Origin: Microbacterium galbinum
Lineage (GTDB): Bacteria; Actinomycetota; Actinomycetes; Actinomycetales; Microbacteriaceae
Assembly: GCF_023101185.1 (NCBI RefSeq)
Contig: NZ_CP078077.1
Span: 1,269,630-1,333,629, forward strand
DNA: 64,000 bases
Reading direction: 5' to 3'
Made by a program: the position numbers and the translations under genes. Shown here one piece after another: positions 1-7,085 of the stretch (position 1 is its first letter; each line of letters opens with the position of its first letter). The notes beneath the pieces were generated by a model. The model was not told the origin of the DNA and ran no database searches. It saw only the letters and a program-made list of their open reading frames with translations.

Positions 1-81
1 AGGCGCCGTACCACCGGCGCGCCGCGTCGCCGAGAGCGCGACGAGTTGCCCCCGGGTCCCCAGCCCGGCGTCGACCTCTGA
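1..81 (+). CDS. C-terminal end of an unidentified protein (partial)
   Basis: The frame open from base 1 runs 26 codons to a TGA at 79-81. It encodes an arginine- and proline-rich tail (RRRTTGAPRRRERDEL, then a Pro/Gly stretch). A perfect stem-loop begins 15 bases after the stop, which supports a real plus-strand gene ending here. The N-terminal part lies outside the window, so family and function cannot be judged. The tail looks disordered. Confidence 0.4.
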   Translation, partial: RRRTTGAPRRRERDELPPGPQPGVDL

Positions 82-96
82 CGCGGCTGCAAGGGC

Positions 97-127
97 GGAT
101 GCCCCGTGCCCCCAGCGCGGGGCATCC
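97..127 (+). terminator. Stem-loop terminator after the partial gene
   Basis: A perfect 10-bp stem, GGATGCCCCG at 97-106 paired with CGGGGCATCC at 118-127, with an 11-base loop. There is no clear U-run, as is common for actinobacterial hairpin terminators. The stem is built from the GGATGC/GCATCC word that recurs through the window. Confidence 0.6.
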
Positions 128-137
128 GTCGTGCCCG

Positions 138-221
138 TTCACAACTCCGGAGATCCGCGCTGCATCCGGTCGAGGAGTCCCCGAATTCACCGATTCCACG
201 TGGATTCTCCGGAGTTGTGCA
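138..221. repeat. Palindromic intergenic repeat, CTCCGGAG family, copy A
   Basis: Inverted arms at 138-153 (TTCACAACTCCGGAGA) and 206-221 (TCTCCGGAGTTGTGCA) enclose about 52 bases. The surrounding interval of about 100 bases is repeated at 554-652 with about six mismatches. No coding role is evident. It lies directly upstream of the small open reading frame at 257. Confidence 0.75.
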
Positions 222-256
222 CCGCGCCCGATGAGACCGAACCCGTTCATGGGAGC

Positions 257-505
257 ATGTCCCCTGTGAAATCTCCTGCGATCTACCACATCGTTCTGCT
301 CGAGAACACAACCCTTCTGGTCAAGCGAGAAACGGAGGACTGGCGTGACTTGAATGCCGAGTTCGGCGATCTCAAAGCCAGCCTCGGCCCCTGGACGTTC
401 GAGGACGCGTGCGAGTGGATGGTCGAGGAGTGGGGGTCCCGCGCCTTGAGCAACCCGTGGCTTTCGGCCTTCCCTTCGAGCACCGCAACGATCATCAGTG
501 TCTGA
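257..505 (+). CDS. Small protein of unknown function (82 aa)
   Basis: I do not recognise this protein. The ATG at 257 is preceded by GGGAG at a short distance, and this start avoids translating repeat copy A. The product is mixed in character: a hydrophobic start (YHIVLLENTTLLV), an acidic middle and a short Ser/Thr-rich end. Residues WTFEDACEWMVEEW could form an amphipathic helix. There is no signal peptide or membrane span. It sits alone between two copies of the same palindromic repeat, downstream of a terminator. A spurious frame cannot be excluded, but codon use looks genuine for this genome. Confidence 0.5.
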   Translation: MSPVKSPAIYHIVLLENTTLLVKRETEDWRDLNAEFGDLKASLGPWTFEDACEWMVEEWGSRALSNPWLSAFPSSTATIISV

Positions 506-560
506 TCCCGACGACGCGCTCTCCAGTTCTGAGGAGCGACCTCCGTTCGGGTCGCGCCCG

Positions 561-644
561 TTCACAACTCCGGAGATCTGCGCTGGATCCGGTCGAGGAG
601 GCCCCGAATCCACCGATTCCACGTGGATTCTCCGGAGTTGTGCA
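561..644. repeat. Palindromic intergenic repeat, CTCCGGAG family, copy B
   Basis: Arms at 561-576 and 629-644 are identical to those of copy A. The interior is the same apart from a few substitutions, so the two copies form a direct repeat of about 100 bases spaced 423 bases apart. Confidence 0.75.
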
Positions 645-652
645 CCGCACCC

Positions 653-740
653 GTGCACTAACTCAGGAAATCCCTCACCGAACTCCCCCGAACCAGCCCG
701 AAACCACCCCCAAACCCGCGCTTTTCCTGAGTTGGTGCAC
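653..740. repeat. Palindromic repeat, CTCAGGAAA subtype
   Basis: Arms at 653-670 (GTGCACTAACTCAGGAAA) and 723-740 match 17 of 18 bases as an inverted repeat around a 52-base interior. The size (88 bases) and arm pattern (GTGCAC..ACTC.GGA) match the CTCCGGAG elements next to it, but the arm sequence is a distinct variant and the interior is different. Confidence 0.65.
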
Positions 741-770
741 ACCCCACCCACGCCCCCACCCGAGAAACGC

Positions 771-806
771 CGAACGCCCCCTGTCCCGAAGGGCAGAGGG
801 CGTTCG
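771..806 (-). terminator. Terminator of the rpsF-rplI operon
   Basis: CGAACGCCC at 771-779 pairs with GGGCGTTCG at 798-806, extended inward by CTG/CAG. It lies 37 bases beyond the rplI stop codon in the direction of transcription. Confidence 0.7.
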
Positions 807-842
807 CACTTCGACGGGCTCAGTGACCCAGCGAAGACGGAA

Positions 843-1295
843 TTACTTCGCGGCGACGACCTGCAGCGTGATGACTGCGGTCACGTCGTCGTGCAGACGA
901 ACCGTGGCCTCGTGGTCACCGGTCGACTTGATCGGCGAGGTGATGTGCACCTTGCGCTTGTCGATCGAGCCGAGGCCCGCAGCGGCGACGGCGTCTGCGA
1001 CGTGCTCGGTCTTGACCGAGCCGAAGAGACGACCAGCGGCGCCGGCCTTGACGGCCAGACGGACCTTGGTGCCCTCGAGGGCGTTCTTCAGTGCGACAGC
1101 GTCGTCACGATCGTGGATCGCGCGTGCCTGACGCGCGGCCTGGATCGATGCGACCTGCTTTTCGCCACCACGGGTCCACGCCGTAGCGAAGCCCTGGGGG
1201 ATGAGGTAGTTACGGGCGTACCCGTTCTTGACCTCGACCACGTCACCGGCGCTACCCAGCCCGGCGACCTCGTTCGTGAGAATCAGCTTTGCCAT
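843..1295 (-). CDS. rplI: 50S ribosomal protein L9
   Basis: Large-subunit ribosomal protein of 150 aa, the usual length. It has the L9 signature at the N-terminus ([22 protein letters not shown], then [14 protein letters not shown]), the 23S-rRNA-binding domain, a connecting helix and a C-terminal domain ending in VVAAK. It is the last gene of the rpsF-ssb-rpsR-rplI operon, 11 bases after rpsR, and is followed by a terminator hairpin. The gene assignment is secure. Confidence 0.97.
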   Translation of the reverse strand: MAKLILTNEVAGLGSAGDVVEVKNGYARNYLIPQGFATAWTRGGEKQVASIQAARQARAIHDRDDAVALKNALEGTKVRLAVKAGAAGRLFGSVKTEHVADAVAAAGLGSIDKRKVHITSPIKSTGDHEATVRLHDDVTAVITLQVVAAK

Positions 1296-1306
1296 CTCGA
1301 TACCCC

Positions 1307-1561
1307 TTACCGGCCGGCGCCAGCGTAGGGCAGGAGCGCCATTTCGCGCGCGTTCTTGATCGCCGTGGCGATCAGACGCTGCTCCTGCACCGAGACACCG
1401 GTGATACGACGGGCACGGATCTTGCCGCGCTCCGAGACGAACTTGCGAAGGGTGGCGACATCCTTGTAATCGATGACTCCGACCCGGATCGACTTCGCGG
1501 GAGCGGTGGGCTTGCCACCCTTCCGCGGCTTGCGGCGGTCGCCGCTCGACTTTCCAGCCAT
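1307..1561 (-). CDS. rpsR: 30S ribosomal protein S18
   Basis: Small-subunit protein of 84 aa that binds 16S rRNA as a heterodimer with S6. Typical elements are [26 protein letters not shown] and the basic C-terminus (LLPYAGAGR). The lysine-rich, low-complexity N-terminus is usual for the zinc-free S18 type, since no CxxC pair is present. It follows ssb after a 75-base gap that contains a dispersed intergenic repeat. Confidence 0.97.
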   Translation of the reverse strand: MAGKSSGDRRKPRKGGKPTAPAKSIRVGVIDYKDVATLRKFVSERGKIRARRITGVSVQEQRLIATAIKNAREMALLPYAGAGR

Positions 1562-1584
1562 GGTTTTTCCTTAGTTATGAGCGG

Positions 1585-1608
1585 CCCTTCGACAAGCTCA
1601 GGGACCCA
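1585..1608. repeat. TGAGC/GTCGAAG dispersed repeat inside the ribosomal operon
   Basis: The sequence CCTTCGACAAGCTCAGGGAC, in the ssb-rpsR gap, is a member of a family also seen near 807, 12856, 31800, 52206 and 61249. Its presence within a ribosomal-protein operon is unusual because an inverted-repeat insert could alter mRNA processing between ssb and rpsR. Confidence 0.7.
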
Positions 1609-1636
1609 CACGGGTCATGAGCTCAGGGCCAGAGAA

Positions 1637-2143
1637 TTAGAACGGGGTGTCGTCGCCGAAGCTGCCCGGAGTGCTCCAGGCGTCGGCGCTGGTCGACGAG
1701 CCGGGGGTAGACCACGGCTCCTCCGACACCTGCTGCTGCTGTGCGGGGCGAGACTGTCCTCCGCCGCCACCGCCGTTCGAGGCCGCACGGGTGACCTGCG
1801 CGGTCGCGTAACGGAGCGAGGGGCCGATCTCGTCGACCTCCAGCTCGATCGCGGTGCGCTGGTTGCCCTCGCGGTCCTGGTAGGAGCGCTGACGCAGACG
1901 GCCCTGCGCGATGACGCGCATGCCCTTCGTCAGCGAACCTGCCACGTGCTCGGCGAACTCGCGCCAGACGGATGCGCGGAGGAACAGCGCTTCGCCGTCC
2001 TTCCACTCATTCGCGGCACGGTCGAAGTTCCGAGGCGTCGATGCGATGGTGAAGTTCGCCACCGGCAGCCCGTTCTGCGTGTACCGCAGCTCGGGGTCGG
2101 CCGTGAGGTTTCCCACAACGGTGATGACGGTTTCGCCGGCCAT
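1637..2143 (-). CDS. ssb: Single-stranded DNA-binding protein
   Basis: SSB coats single-stranded DNA at replication forks and recruits partner proteins through its C-terminal tip. The protein has 168 aa. The OB-fold covers about residues 1-110 ([45 protein letters not shown]). A Gly/Gln/Ser-rich disordered linker follows, and the acidic tip ends DDTPF, matching the consensus DDxPF tail. It lies 5 bases downstream of rpsF in the ribosomal operon, the standard actinobacterial arrangement. This is probably the essential housekeeping SSB. Confidence 0.96.
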   Translation of the reverse strand: MAGETVITVVGNLTADPELRYTQNGLPVANFTIASTPRNFDRAANEWKDGEALFLRASVWREFAEHVAGSLTKGMRVIAQGRLRQRSYQDREGNQRTAIELEVDEIGPSLRYATAQVTRAASNGGGGGGQSRPAQQQQVSEEPWSTPGSSTSADAWSTPGSFGDDTPF

Positions 2144-2148
2144 GGGAC

Positions 2149-2517
2149 TTAGGCCTTCGCAGCCTTGGCGGCCTTGCGAGCAGCCTTCTCTTCGGAGCGC
2201 TTGGCTTCCGAAGCGACCATCGCCTGAGCCTCTTCCGAGCGGAGGACCTTGGTGCGCATGATCTGCTCGTTCAGCTTGAGCTGACGGTCGAGCTCCTGCG
2301 TGGCCTCGCTGGTAGCGGTGAAGTTGACGACGGCGTAGATGCCCTCGTTCTTCTTCTGGATCTCGTAGGCCAGACGGCGCTTACCCCAGATGTCGACCTT
2401 GTCAATCGAGCCACCATCGTTGGTGATGACCTTCAGGAACTTGTCGAGCGTAGGTGCGACCTGGCGCTCGTCGATCTCGGGGGTCAGAATGACCATGAGT
2501 TCGTACTGGTGCGTCAC
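2149..2517 (-). CDS. rpsF: 30S ribosomal protein S6
   Basis: Small-subunit protein of 122 aa, partner of S18. The motif [18 protein letters not shown] at the N-terminus and [18 protein letters not shown] in the middle identify the family. The alanine/lysine-rich C-terminal extension is usual in Actinobacteria. Translation starts at a GTG (2517-2515) preceded by a near-perfect AGGAGG seven bases away. First gene of the operon. A leader of about 95 bases may carry the S6:S18 autoregulatory structure known from other bacteria, but that is inference. Confidence 0.96.
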   Translation of the reverse strand: MTHQYELMVILTPEIDERQVAPTLDKFLKVITNDGGSIDKVDIWGKRRLAYEIQKKNEGIYAVVNFTATSEATQELDRQLKLNEQIMRTKVLRSEEAQAMVASEAKRSEEKAARKAAKAAKA

Positions 2518-2611
2518 TTACCCACCTCCTTCGGACTAGAACGGCTTCCGAGGATTTCTCGAAAGCAGGAGGGTGTGTGAACGTGCCTGCCAGAAGGCAG
2601 ACAACCTCGAC

Positions 2612-2640
2612 AGTCTAGCGGACGCAACCCTGAGCTTCCA
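2612..2640 (-). promoter_or_regulatory. Candidate rpsF promoter
   Basis: On the minus strand a -35-like TGGAAG (2640-2635) is followed after 17 bases by a -10 TAGACT (2617-2612). The implied leader of about 90 bases contains a CTGCC-AGAA-GGCAG hairpin at 2587-2600. Confidence 0.5.
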
Positions 2641-2719
2641 CCGCGCGTCACCCTGCCCCTTTGGCATGCTTGTCTGCGGTGGCCGGTGACCGTCATCGGC
2701 CACGTGAAGGGGGGACGCC

Positions 2720-3430
2720 ATGCGCGTCAACATGTGGAAGGCCGGGGCCGTCGTCGCCGCCGCGATCCTGCTGGCAGGATGCTCGGCACCGAGCGGAAAT
2801 GGCAACGAGAGCAAGCCCAGCAGCACGAGCAGCTCCTCGTCGTCGGAGGAGACGTCGACGGCATCCGACTGCCCCGAGCTGAAGGAGGGCGAGACGGTCG
2901 ACATCGCCGACCTCAGCACCTGCTCGGCTGACCGGATGAAGGAATCCGCCGGTTATGCGGCCACGTCGACCACCATGGGAATGGTCTCGACCGCGCGCTA
3001 CGACTCGGCCAACGACGCCACCGAGGTCATCTCCGACATGGGCTCGATGATCATCATCGGTGACGACACCTGGGTGAAGAGCCCGACCAGCGAATGGCAG
3101 GTCGCCGACCCGAACGCCAGTGACCCCGTGATCGCGGCGCTCAGCACGGCCGCGCAGAACGCCGCGTCGCTCGATCCCGCGACGGCGGCCGCCGCTCTCT
3201 CGGGCGAGTTCACCGTGACCGGCACCGGCGAGCGCCTCGGCCAGAAGGTCTACCTCGTCACCGGTACCGCTGAGACGCAGGGAGTCGAGGTCGACGCGAC
3301 CTTCGAGGTCACCGCGGACTACATCATGCTCGCGACCTCGACGAAGACCGAGGTGCAGGGTCAGGCGATCGAGTCGGTCCTCGAGATCACCGACTGGGAC
3401 GTGAAGCAGGACATCGTCGCCCCGATCTGA
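2720..3430 (+). CDS. Putative lipoprotein (236 aa)
   Basis: The product has a lipoprotein signal peptide with a lipobox LAGC placing the lipidated cysteine at about residue 21. A Ser/Thr/Glu-rich linker (about 25-50) follows, then a globular domain of about 185 residues. Alternating hydrophobic strands and a final TDWDVKQDIVAP are compatible with the LppX/LprG-type fold of actinobacterial lipoproteins, but I cannot confirm the family. Expected location is the outer face of the membrane. The ATG at 2720 is preceded by AAGGGGGG. It is divergent from rpsF and ends at a strong bidirectional hairpin. Confidence 0.8.
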   Translation: MRVNMWKAGAVVAAAILLAGCSAPSGNGNESKPSSTSSSSSSEETSTASDCPELKEGETVDIADLSTCSADRMKESAGYAATSTTMGMVSTARYDSANDATEVISDMGSMIIIGDDTWVKSPTSEWQVADPNASDPVIAALSTAAQNAASLDPATAAAALSGEFTVTGTGERLGQKVYLVTGTAETQGVEVDATFEVTADYIMLATSTKTEVQGQAIESVLEITDWDVKQDIVAPI

Positions 3431-3433
3431 TCG

Positions 3434-3486
3434 GCGACGCGGAAGGGCCCGGCATCCACCACGGATGCCGGGCCCTTCTGCGTCGC
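3434..3486. terminator. Strong bidirectional terminator hairpin
   Basis: Arms at about 3434-3457 and 3463-3486 pair over some 24 bases, including GAAGGGCCCGGCATCC with GGATGCCGGGCCCTTC, around a 5-base loop. It serves both the lipoprotein gene and the convergent ABC transporter operon. Confidence 0.85.
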
Positions 3487-3487
3487 G

Positions 3488-4327
3488 TCAGTTCAGGACG
3501 GGCGGGATCTCCGACCACACCTCGCGGTCCTCGGTCGACGGGGCATCGGGGATGCGCCCGGCGCCGTCGGGTTCGGGGATCGCCGCGAGCAGGGCCTGCG
3601 TGTACGGATGCTGGGGCGCCGCCCAAAGTTGATCGGTCGGACCCGACTCGAGCACCCGACCGGAGTACATGACGAACGTGCGATCGGCGATGCGCCGCAC
3701 GACGGCCAGGTCGTGCGAGATGAAGAGCATGCCCGCGCCCGACTCGGCGACGAGGTCGCGCATGAGGCCGGCGACACTGGTCTGAGTCGACGCATCCAAT
3801 GCCGAGATCGGCTCATCGGCGACGAGCAACGATGGCCGCGCCGCGAGTGCGCGGGCGATCGCGAGGCGTTGCTTCTGGCCGCCCGAGAACTGGTGCGGGA
3901 AGCGCGAGGCGACCGAGGTCGGCAGCCCGACGCGCTCGAGCCACTCCTCGACGGTGGAACCGGCGGCACCGCGCGCTCGCGCGGTGGCGATGCCGTCGGA
4001 GATCTGGTCGCCCACCCGCCGGCGCGGGTTGAGCGAGGTCGACGGGTCCTGGAACACCATCTGGATGCCGGTGAGCGCGGTCGCCCGGCGACGGATGCCG
4101 AGGGGCGAGACCGGCGCGCCGTTGAACAGCACCGTTCCCCCCGCGGTCTTCTCGATCCCGACGACGGCGCGAGCGAAGCTCGACTTGCCGCTGCCGGATT
4201 CGCCGACGAGCGCGACGGTCTCGCCGGCGGCGACGGTCATCGAGACGCCGTCGACGGCGATCACGGGCGGATGCCCCGGGTAGCGCACGACCATATCCTG
4301 CGCGTCGAGGACGGAGACCTCACTCAT
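3488..4327 (-). CDS. Oligopeptide/dipeptide ABC transporter, ATP-binding protein (F type)
   Basis: One of two ATPases of a peptide or nickel-type (Opp/Dpp) importer. In 279 aa it has Walker A GESGSGKS (42-49), signature FSGGQKQR (147-154), Walker B LLVADEP (167-173), D-loop SALD and switch histidine ISHD (about 205). The C-terminal HPYTQALLAAIPEPD region is diagnostic of OppF/DppF-like subunits. Its start overlaps the end of the upstream ATPase gene by 8 bases, so the two are translationally coupled. It is the last gene of the five-gene operon. The substrate is not deducible; peptides are most likely. Confidence 0.93.
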   Translation of the reverse strand: MSEVSVLDAQDMVVRYPGHPPVIAVDGVSMTVAAGETVALVGESGSGKSSFARAVVGIEKTAGGTVLFNGAPVSPLGIRRRATALTGIQMVFQDPSTSLNPRRRVGDQISDGIATARARGAAGSTVEEWLERVGLPTSVASRFPHQFSGGQKQRLAIARALAARPSLLVADEPISALDASTQTSVAGLMRDLVAESGAGMLFISHDLAVVRRIADRTFVMYSGRVLESGPTDQLWAAPQHPYTQALLAAIPEPDGAGRIPDAPSTEDREVWSEIPPVLN

Positions 4328-5108
4328 CAGCGTCCTCCTCGATGCGGGAACCGGGCAGTGCGGCGAGCAGCATCCGCGTGTACTCGTGCTGCGGATCGCG
4401 GAACAGGGTCTCCCTGTCGGCCTTCTCGACGATCAGGCCGTCCTTCATGACGGCGACCTCGTCGGCGATCGCGCTCATCACGCCGAGGTCGTGCGTCACG
4501 AGCAGCACGGCGAGCCGGCGCTCGACGGCCAGGTCGCGCAACAGCTGCAGGATGCCGGCCTGCACCGTGACGTCGAGCGCGGTGGTCGGCTCGTCGGCGA
4601 GCAGCACCTCGGGGTCGCACGCCAGAGCGCAGGCGATCGCGATGCGCTGACGCTGACCGCCCGAGAACTGGTGAGGGTAGCGCTTCAGGGCCTCGGTCGG
4701 GTTCGGAACCTGCACGGTCTCGAGCAGCTCGACGGCGCGCGCCCGGGCGGCGGCGCCGCGCAACCCCAGGTGCACGCGCATGTGATCGGTGAGCTGGCGG
4801 CCGACCGGCAGCTGCGGGTGCAGCGACGCCGAGGGGTCCTGGAAGACCATCGCGACGCGCTTTCCGCGCACCCGGTTCATGCCGCGGCGCCCCAGACCGA
4901 GGATCTCGTCCCCCGCGAGCGCGATCGATCCGCCGGTCTTCGCCTGGCGCGGCAGCAGGCCGAGCACGGCGAGGGAGGTGAGGGTCTTTCCCGAGCCGGA
5001 TTCACCGGCGAGGCCATGGATGCGACCGGCTTCGAGGTCGAGCGAGACGCCGCGAACCAGCGGGCGCCCGATCTCGATCGTCAGGTCGCGGATGCTCAGC
5101 GCGGTCAT
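4320..5108 (-). CDS. Oligopeptide/dipeptide ABC transporter, ATP-binding protein (D type)
   Basis: Second ATPase of the importer, 262 aa. It has Walker A GESGSGKT (35-42), signature FSGGQRQR (148-155), DEPTTALD (172-179) and VTHDLGVMSAIADEVAVMKDG. It is short for the DppD family, because the usual zinc- or substrate-associated C-terminal extension is reduced to PQHEYTRMLLAALPGS. It overlaps the upstream permease gene by 4 bases and the downstream ATPase gene by 8 bases, so the operon is very compact. Confidence 0.93.
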   Translation of the reverse strand: MTALSIRDLTIEIGRPLVRGVSLDLEAGRIHGLAGESGSGKTLTSLAVLGLLPRQAKTGGSIALAGDEILGLGRRGMNRVRGKRVAMVFQDPSASLHPQLPVGRQLTDHMRVHLGLRGAAARARAVELLETVQVPNPTEALKRYPHQFSGGQRQRIAIACALACDPEVLLADEPTTALDVTVQAGILQLLRDLAVERRLAVLLVTHDLGVMSAIADEVAVMKDGLIVEKADRETLFRDPQHEYTRMLLAALPGSRIEEDADE

Positions 5109-6013
5109 GCGGGCACCCCCGCGGCATCCGTCTTCTCGGCCTGCTTCTCGTGCGTGACCTCGGCCGTCGGGTCGAGGATGTCGCGCATCGCGTCACCGAG
5201 GAAGTTGAACGCCAGCACGACCGTGAGGATCGCGAGACCCGGGAAGACCCCGAGCCACCAGGCGTCGAAGTTCTGCATGGCCGACGAGATCATCGAACCC
5301 CATTCCGCCGTGGGCGGCTGCGCGCCGAGGCCGAGGAACGACAGCCCCGACAGCAGCAGGATGGCGGCACCGATGTCGAGCGTCGCGAGCACCAGCACGG
5401 GGCCGGCGATGTTCGGCAGGATGTCGACGAACAGCGTGCGCAGCGGCGAGTGGCCGAGCAGGCGTCCGGCGATGACGTAGTTCTGCCCGCGGAGGCCGAG
5501 CACGATGCTGCGGGTCACACGCGAGTACTGCGGCCACGAGACGACGATGGCCGCGATCACCGCGTTGAACAGCGACGGTCCGAGGGATGCCGCGACCACC
5601 ATCGCGAGGATCACCGTCGGGAACGCCATGAAGAGGTCGGTGATGCGCATGAGCGTCTCGTCGACCCAGCCCCCGAAGTATCCGGCGAGCGCACCGATGA
5701 GGGTGCCGATGATCATGGCGGCGACGACGAGCATGAGCGCGAGCGGCAGGCTCACGGTCGCACCCGTCATGAGGCGCGAGAAGATGTCGCGGCCGTTGCC
5801 GTCGGTGCCGAGCAGGGTCTCGACCCCGGGCTCCTGCAGGCGCGGGAAGATCTGCGCGTTGGGGCCGTAGGGCACCCACCACTGCGCGGTGAAGGCGACG
5901 ATCACCCAGGCACCGGCGATGACGGTGCCGATGATGCCGAGGGGCGTGCGCCAGGCGCGCGGCCAGCGGAACCGGAACCGGAAGCGACCGGATGCGGCGT
6001 CGATGCGGCTCAT
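5105..6013 (-). CDS. Peptide ABC transporter permease (DppC/OppC type)
   Basis: Inner-membrane permease of 302 aa. The start chosen is MSRIDAAS at 6013, which overlaps the upstream permease stop as ATGA. Longer in-frame extensions are arginine-rich shadow sequence. The protein has one N-terminal membrane span followed by the binding-protein-dependent permease domain with five predicted spans and the EAA-type loop (QNYVIAGRLLGHSPLRTLFVDILPN). LLLSGLSFLGLGAQPPTAEWGSM is characteristic of DppC proteins. It forms the translocation pore with the product of the next gene upstream. Confidence 0.94.
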   Translation of the reverse strand: MSRIDAASGRFRFRFRWPRAWRTPLGIIGTVIAGAWVIVAFTAQWWVPYGPNAQIFPRLQEPGVETLLGTDGNGRDIFSRLMTGATVSLPLALMLVVAAMIIGTLIGALAGYFGGWVDETLMRITDLFMAFPTVILAMVVAASLGPSLFNAVIAAIVVSWPQYSRVTRSIVLGLRGQNYVIAGRLLGHSPLRTLFVDILPNIAGPVLVLATLDIGAAILLLSGLSFLGLGAQPPTAEWGSMISSAMQNFDAWWLGVFPGLAILTVVLAFNFLGDAMRDILDPTAEVTHEKQAEKTDAAGVPA

Positions 6014-7071
6014 GCGATCCTCACTCTCGGGTCGAGGACGCCGTAGAGCATGTCGACGACGAAGTTGATGAGGAGATAGATGAACCCGACCACGAGACCG
6101 ACGCCCATGATGCCGGGCAGGTCGAGGTTCGCGGCGGAGTTGTAGGCGTAGGTGCCCAGGCCCGGCCACGCGAAGACCGACTCGACGAGCACGGTGCCCG
6201 AGAGCAGGGTTCCGAAGGCGACGCCGACGACGGTGAGGATCGGGAGGGATGCGCCTCGCAGCACGTAGTCGAGGATGACGCGCATCGCGGGGAGGCCCTT
6301 GGCGCGGGCGGCGCGCACGTAGTCGCTGCCGAGCACCTCGAGCACCGAGGTGCGGATGAAGCGGGTGAGCAGACCGATCGTCACGAGCGACAGCACCATG
6401 ACCGGCAGGGCGAGGTGGGCGAGGGCGTCGAAGTAGCCGACGGCGTCGCCGTTGAGCAGGTAGTCGACCGTGTAGAGCCCGGTCACGCGCGGCGGCGGGG
6501 TGATCGACGGCGAGATGCGGCCCGACCCGGGGGCGATGCGCAGCTCGAGGAAGAAGACGTAGAAGCTGACCAGCGCGAGCCAGAAGGTCGGCACGCTGAG
6601 GCCGACGAGCGTGACGACGCGGATGACCTGGTCGGTCACGAGTCCGCGACGGTACGCGGCGAGCGTGCCGAGCACGATGCTGACGACGAGACTCAGGATG
6701 ATCGCGCCGATGGCGATCTCGATCGTCGCCGGCACGGCGGTGGAGAGGTCGCTGGTGACCGCACGGCCGGTCACCAGCGACGTCCCGAGGTCCCCGCGGA
6801 GCAGGTTCCCCATATAGATGAAGTACTGCACGATCAACGGCTGATCGAGTCCGTGCTCCCGGATGAACGCTTCTCGCGTCGCCGGGTTCTGCGATGCGCC
6901 CTCACCGAGCGCGGCCGAGACCGGGTCTCCCGGCACCAGGTTGGTGAGCAGGAACGTGACGATCGTCACGCCCACCAACAGGAGCAGGGAGGTGCCGGCC
7001 CGCCGCAGCAGGTATCCGATCAGGGGAGACCGACGCCTGCGCGCCTGTCTCTGCACCGCCACCGTTGTCAT
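6010..7071 (-). CDS. Peptide ABC transporter permease (DppB/OppB type)
   Basis: Inner-membrane permease of 353 aa. The N-terminal motif LLRRAGTSLLLLVGVTIVTFLL and the NLVPGDPVSAALG segment mark the DppB/OppB family. The conserved loop SDYVRAARAKGLP contacts the ATPase, and the C-terminus ends DPRVRIA as usual. The periplasmic-side loop around residues 180-220 is somewhat enlarged. It lies 14 bases after the substrate-binding lipoprotein gene. Confidence 0.94.
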   Translation of the reverse strand: MTTVAVQRQARRRRSPLIGYLLRRAGTSLLLLVGVTIVTFLLTNLVPGDPVSAALGEGASQNPATREAFIREHGLDQPLIVQYFIYMGNLLRGDLGTSLVTGRAVTSDLSTAVPATIEIAIGAIILSLVVSIVLGTLAAYRRGLVTDQVIRVVTLVGLSVPTFWLALVSFYVFFLELRIAPGSGRISPSITPPPRVTGLYTVDYLLNGDAVGYFDALAHLALPVMVLSLVTIGLLTRFIRTSVLEVLGSDYVRAARAKGLPAMRVILDYVLRGASLPILTVVGVAFGTLLSGTVLVESVFAWPGLGTYAYNSAANLDLPGIMGVGLVVGFIYLLINFVVDMLYGVLDPRVRIA

Positions 7072-7085
7072 GCGTCGCTATCCGT

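Larger units (their letters stand above)
506..842. other. Gene-free interval made of repeats and a terminator
   Basis: This 337-base gap holds palindromic repeat copy B, a related element of the CTCAGGAAA subtype, the rplI terminator hairpin and a fragment of the TGAGC/GTCGAAG dispersed repeat (about 807-831). No reading frame with convincing coding character is visible. Confidence 0.7.
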
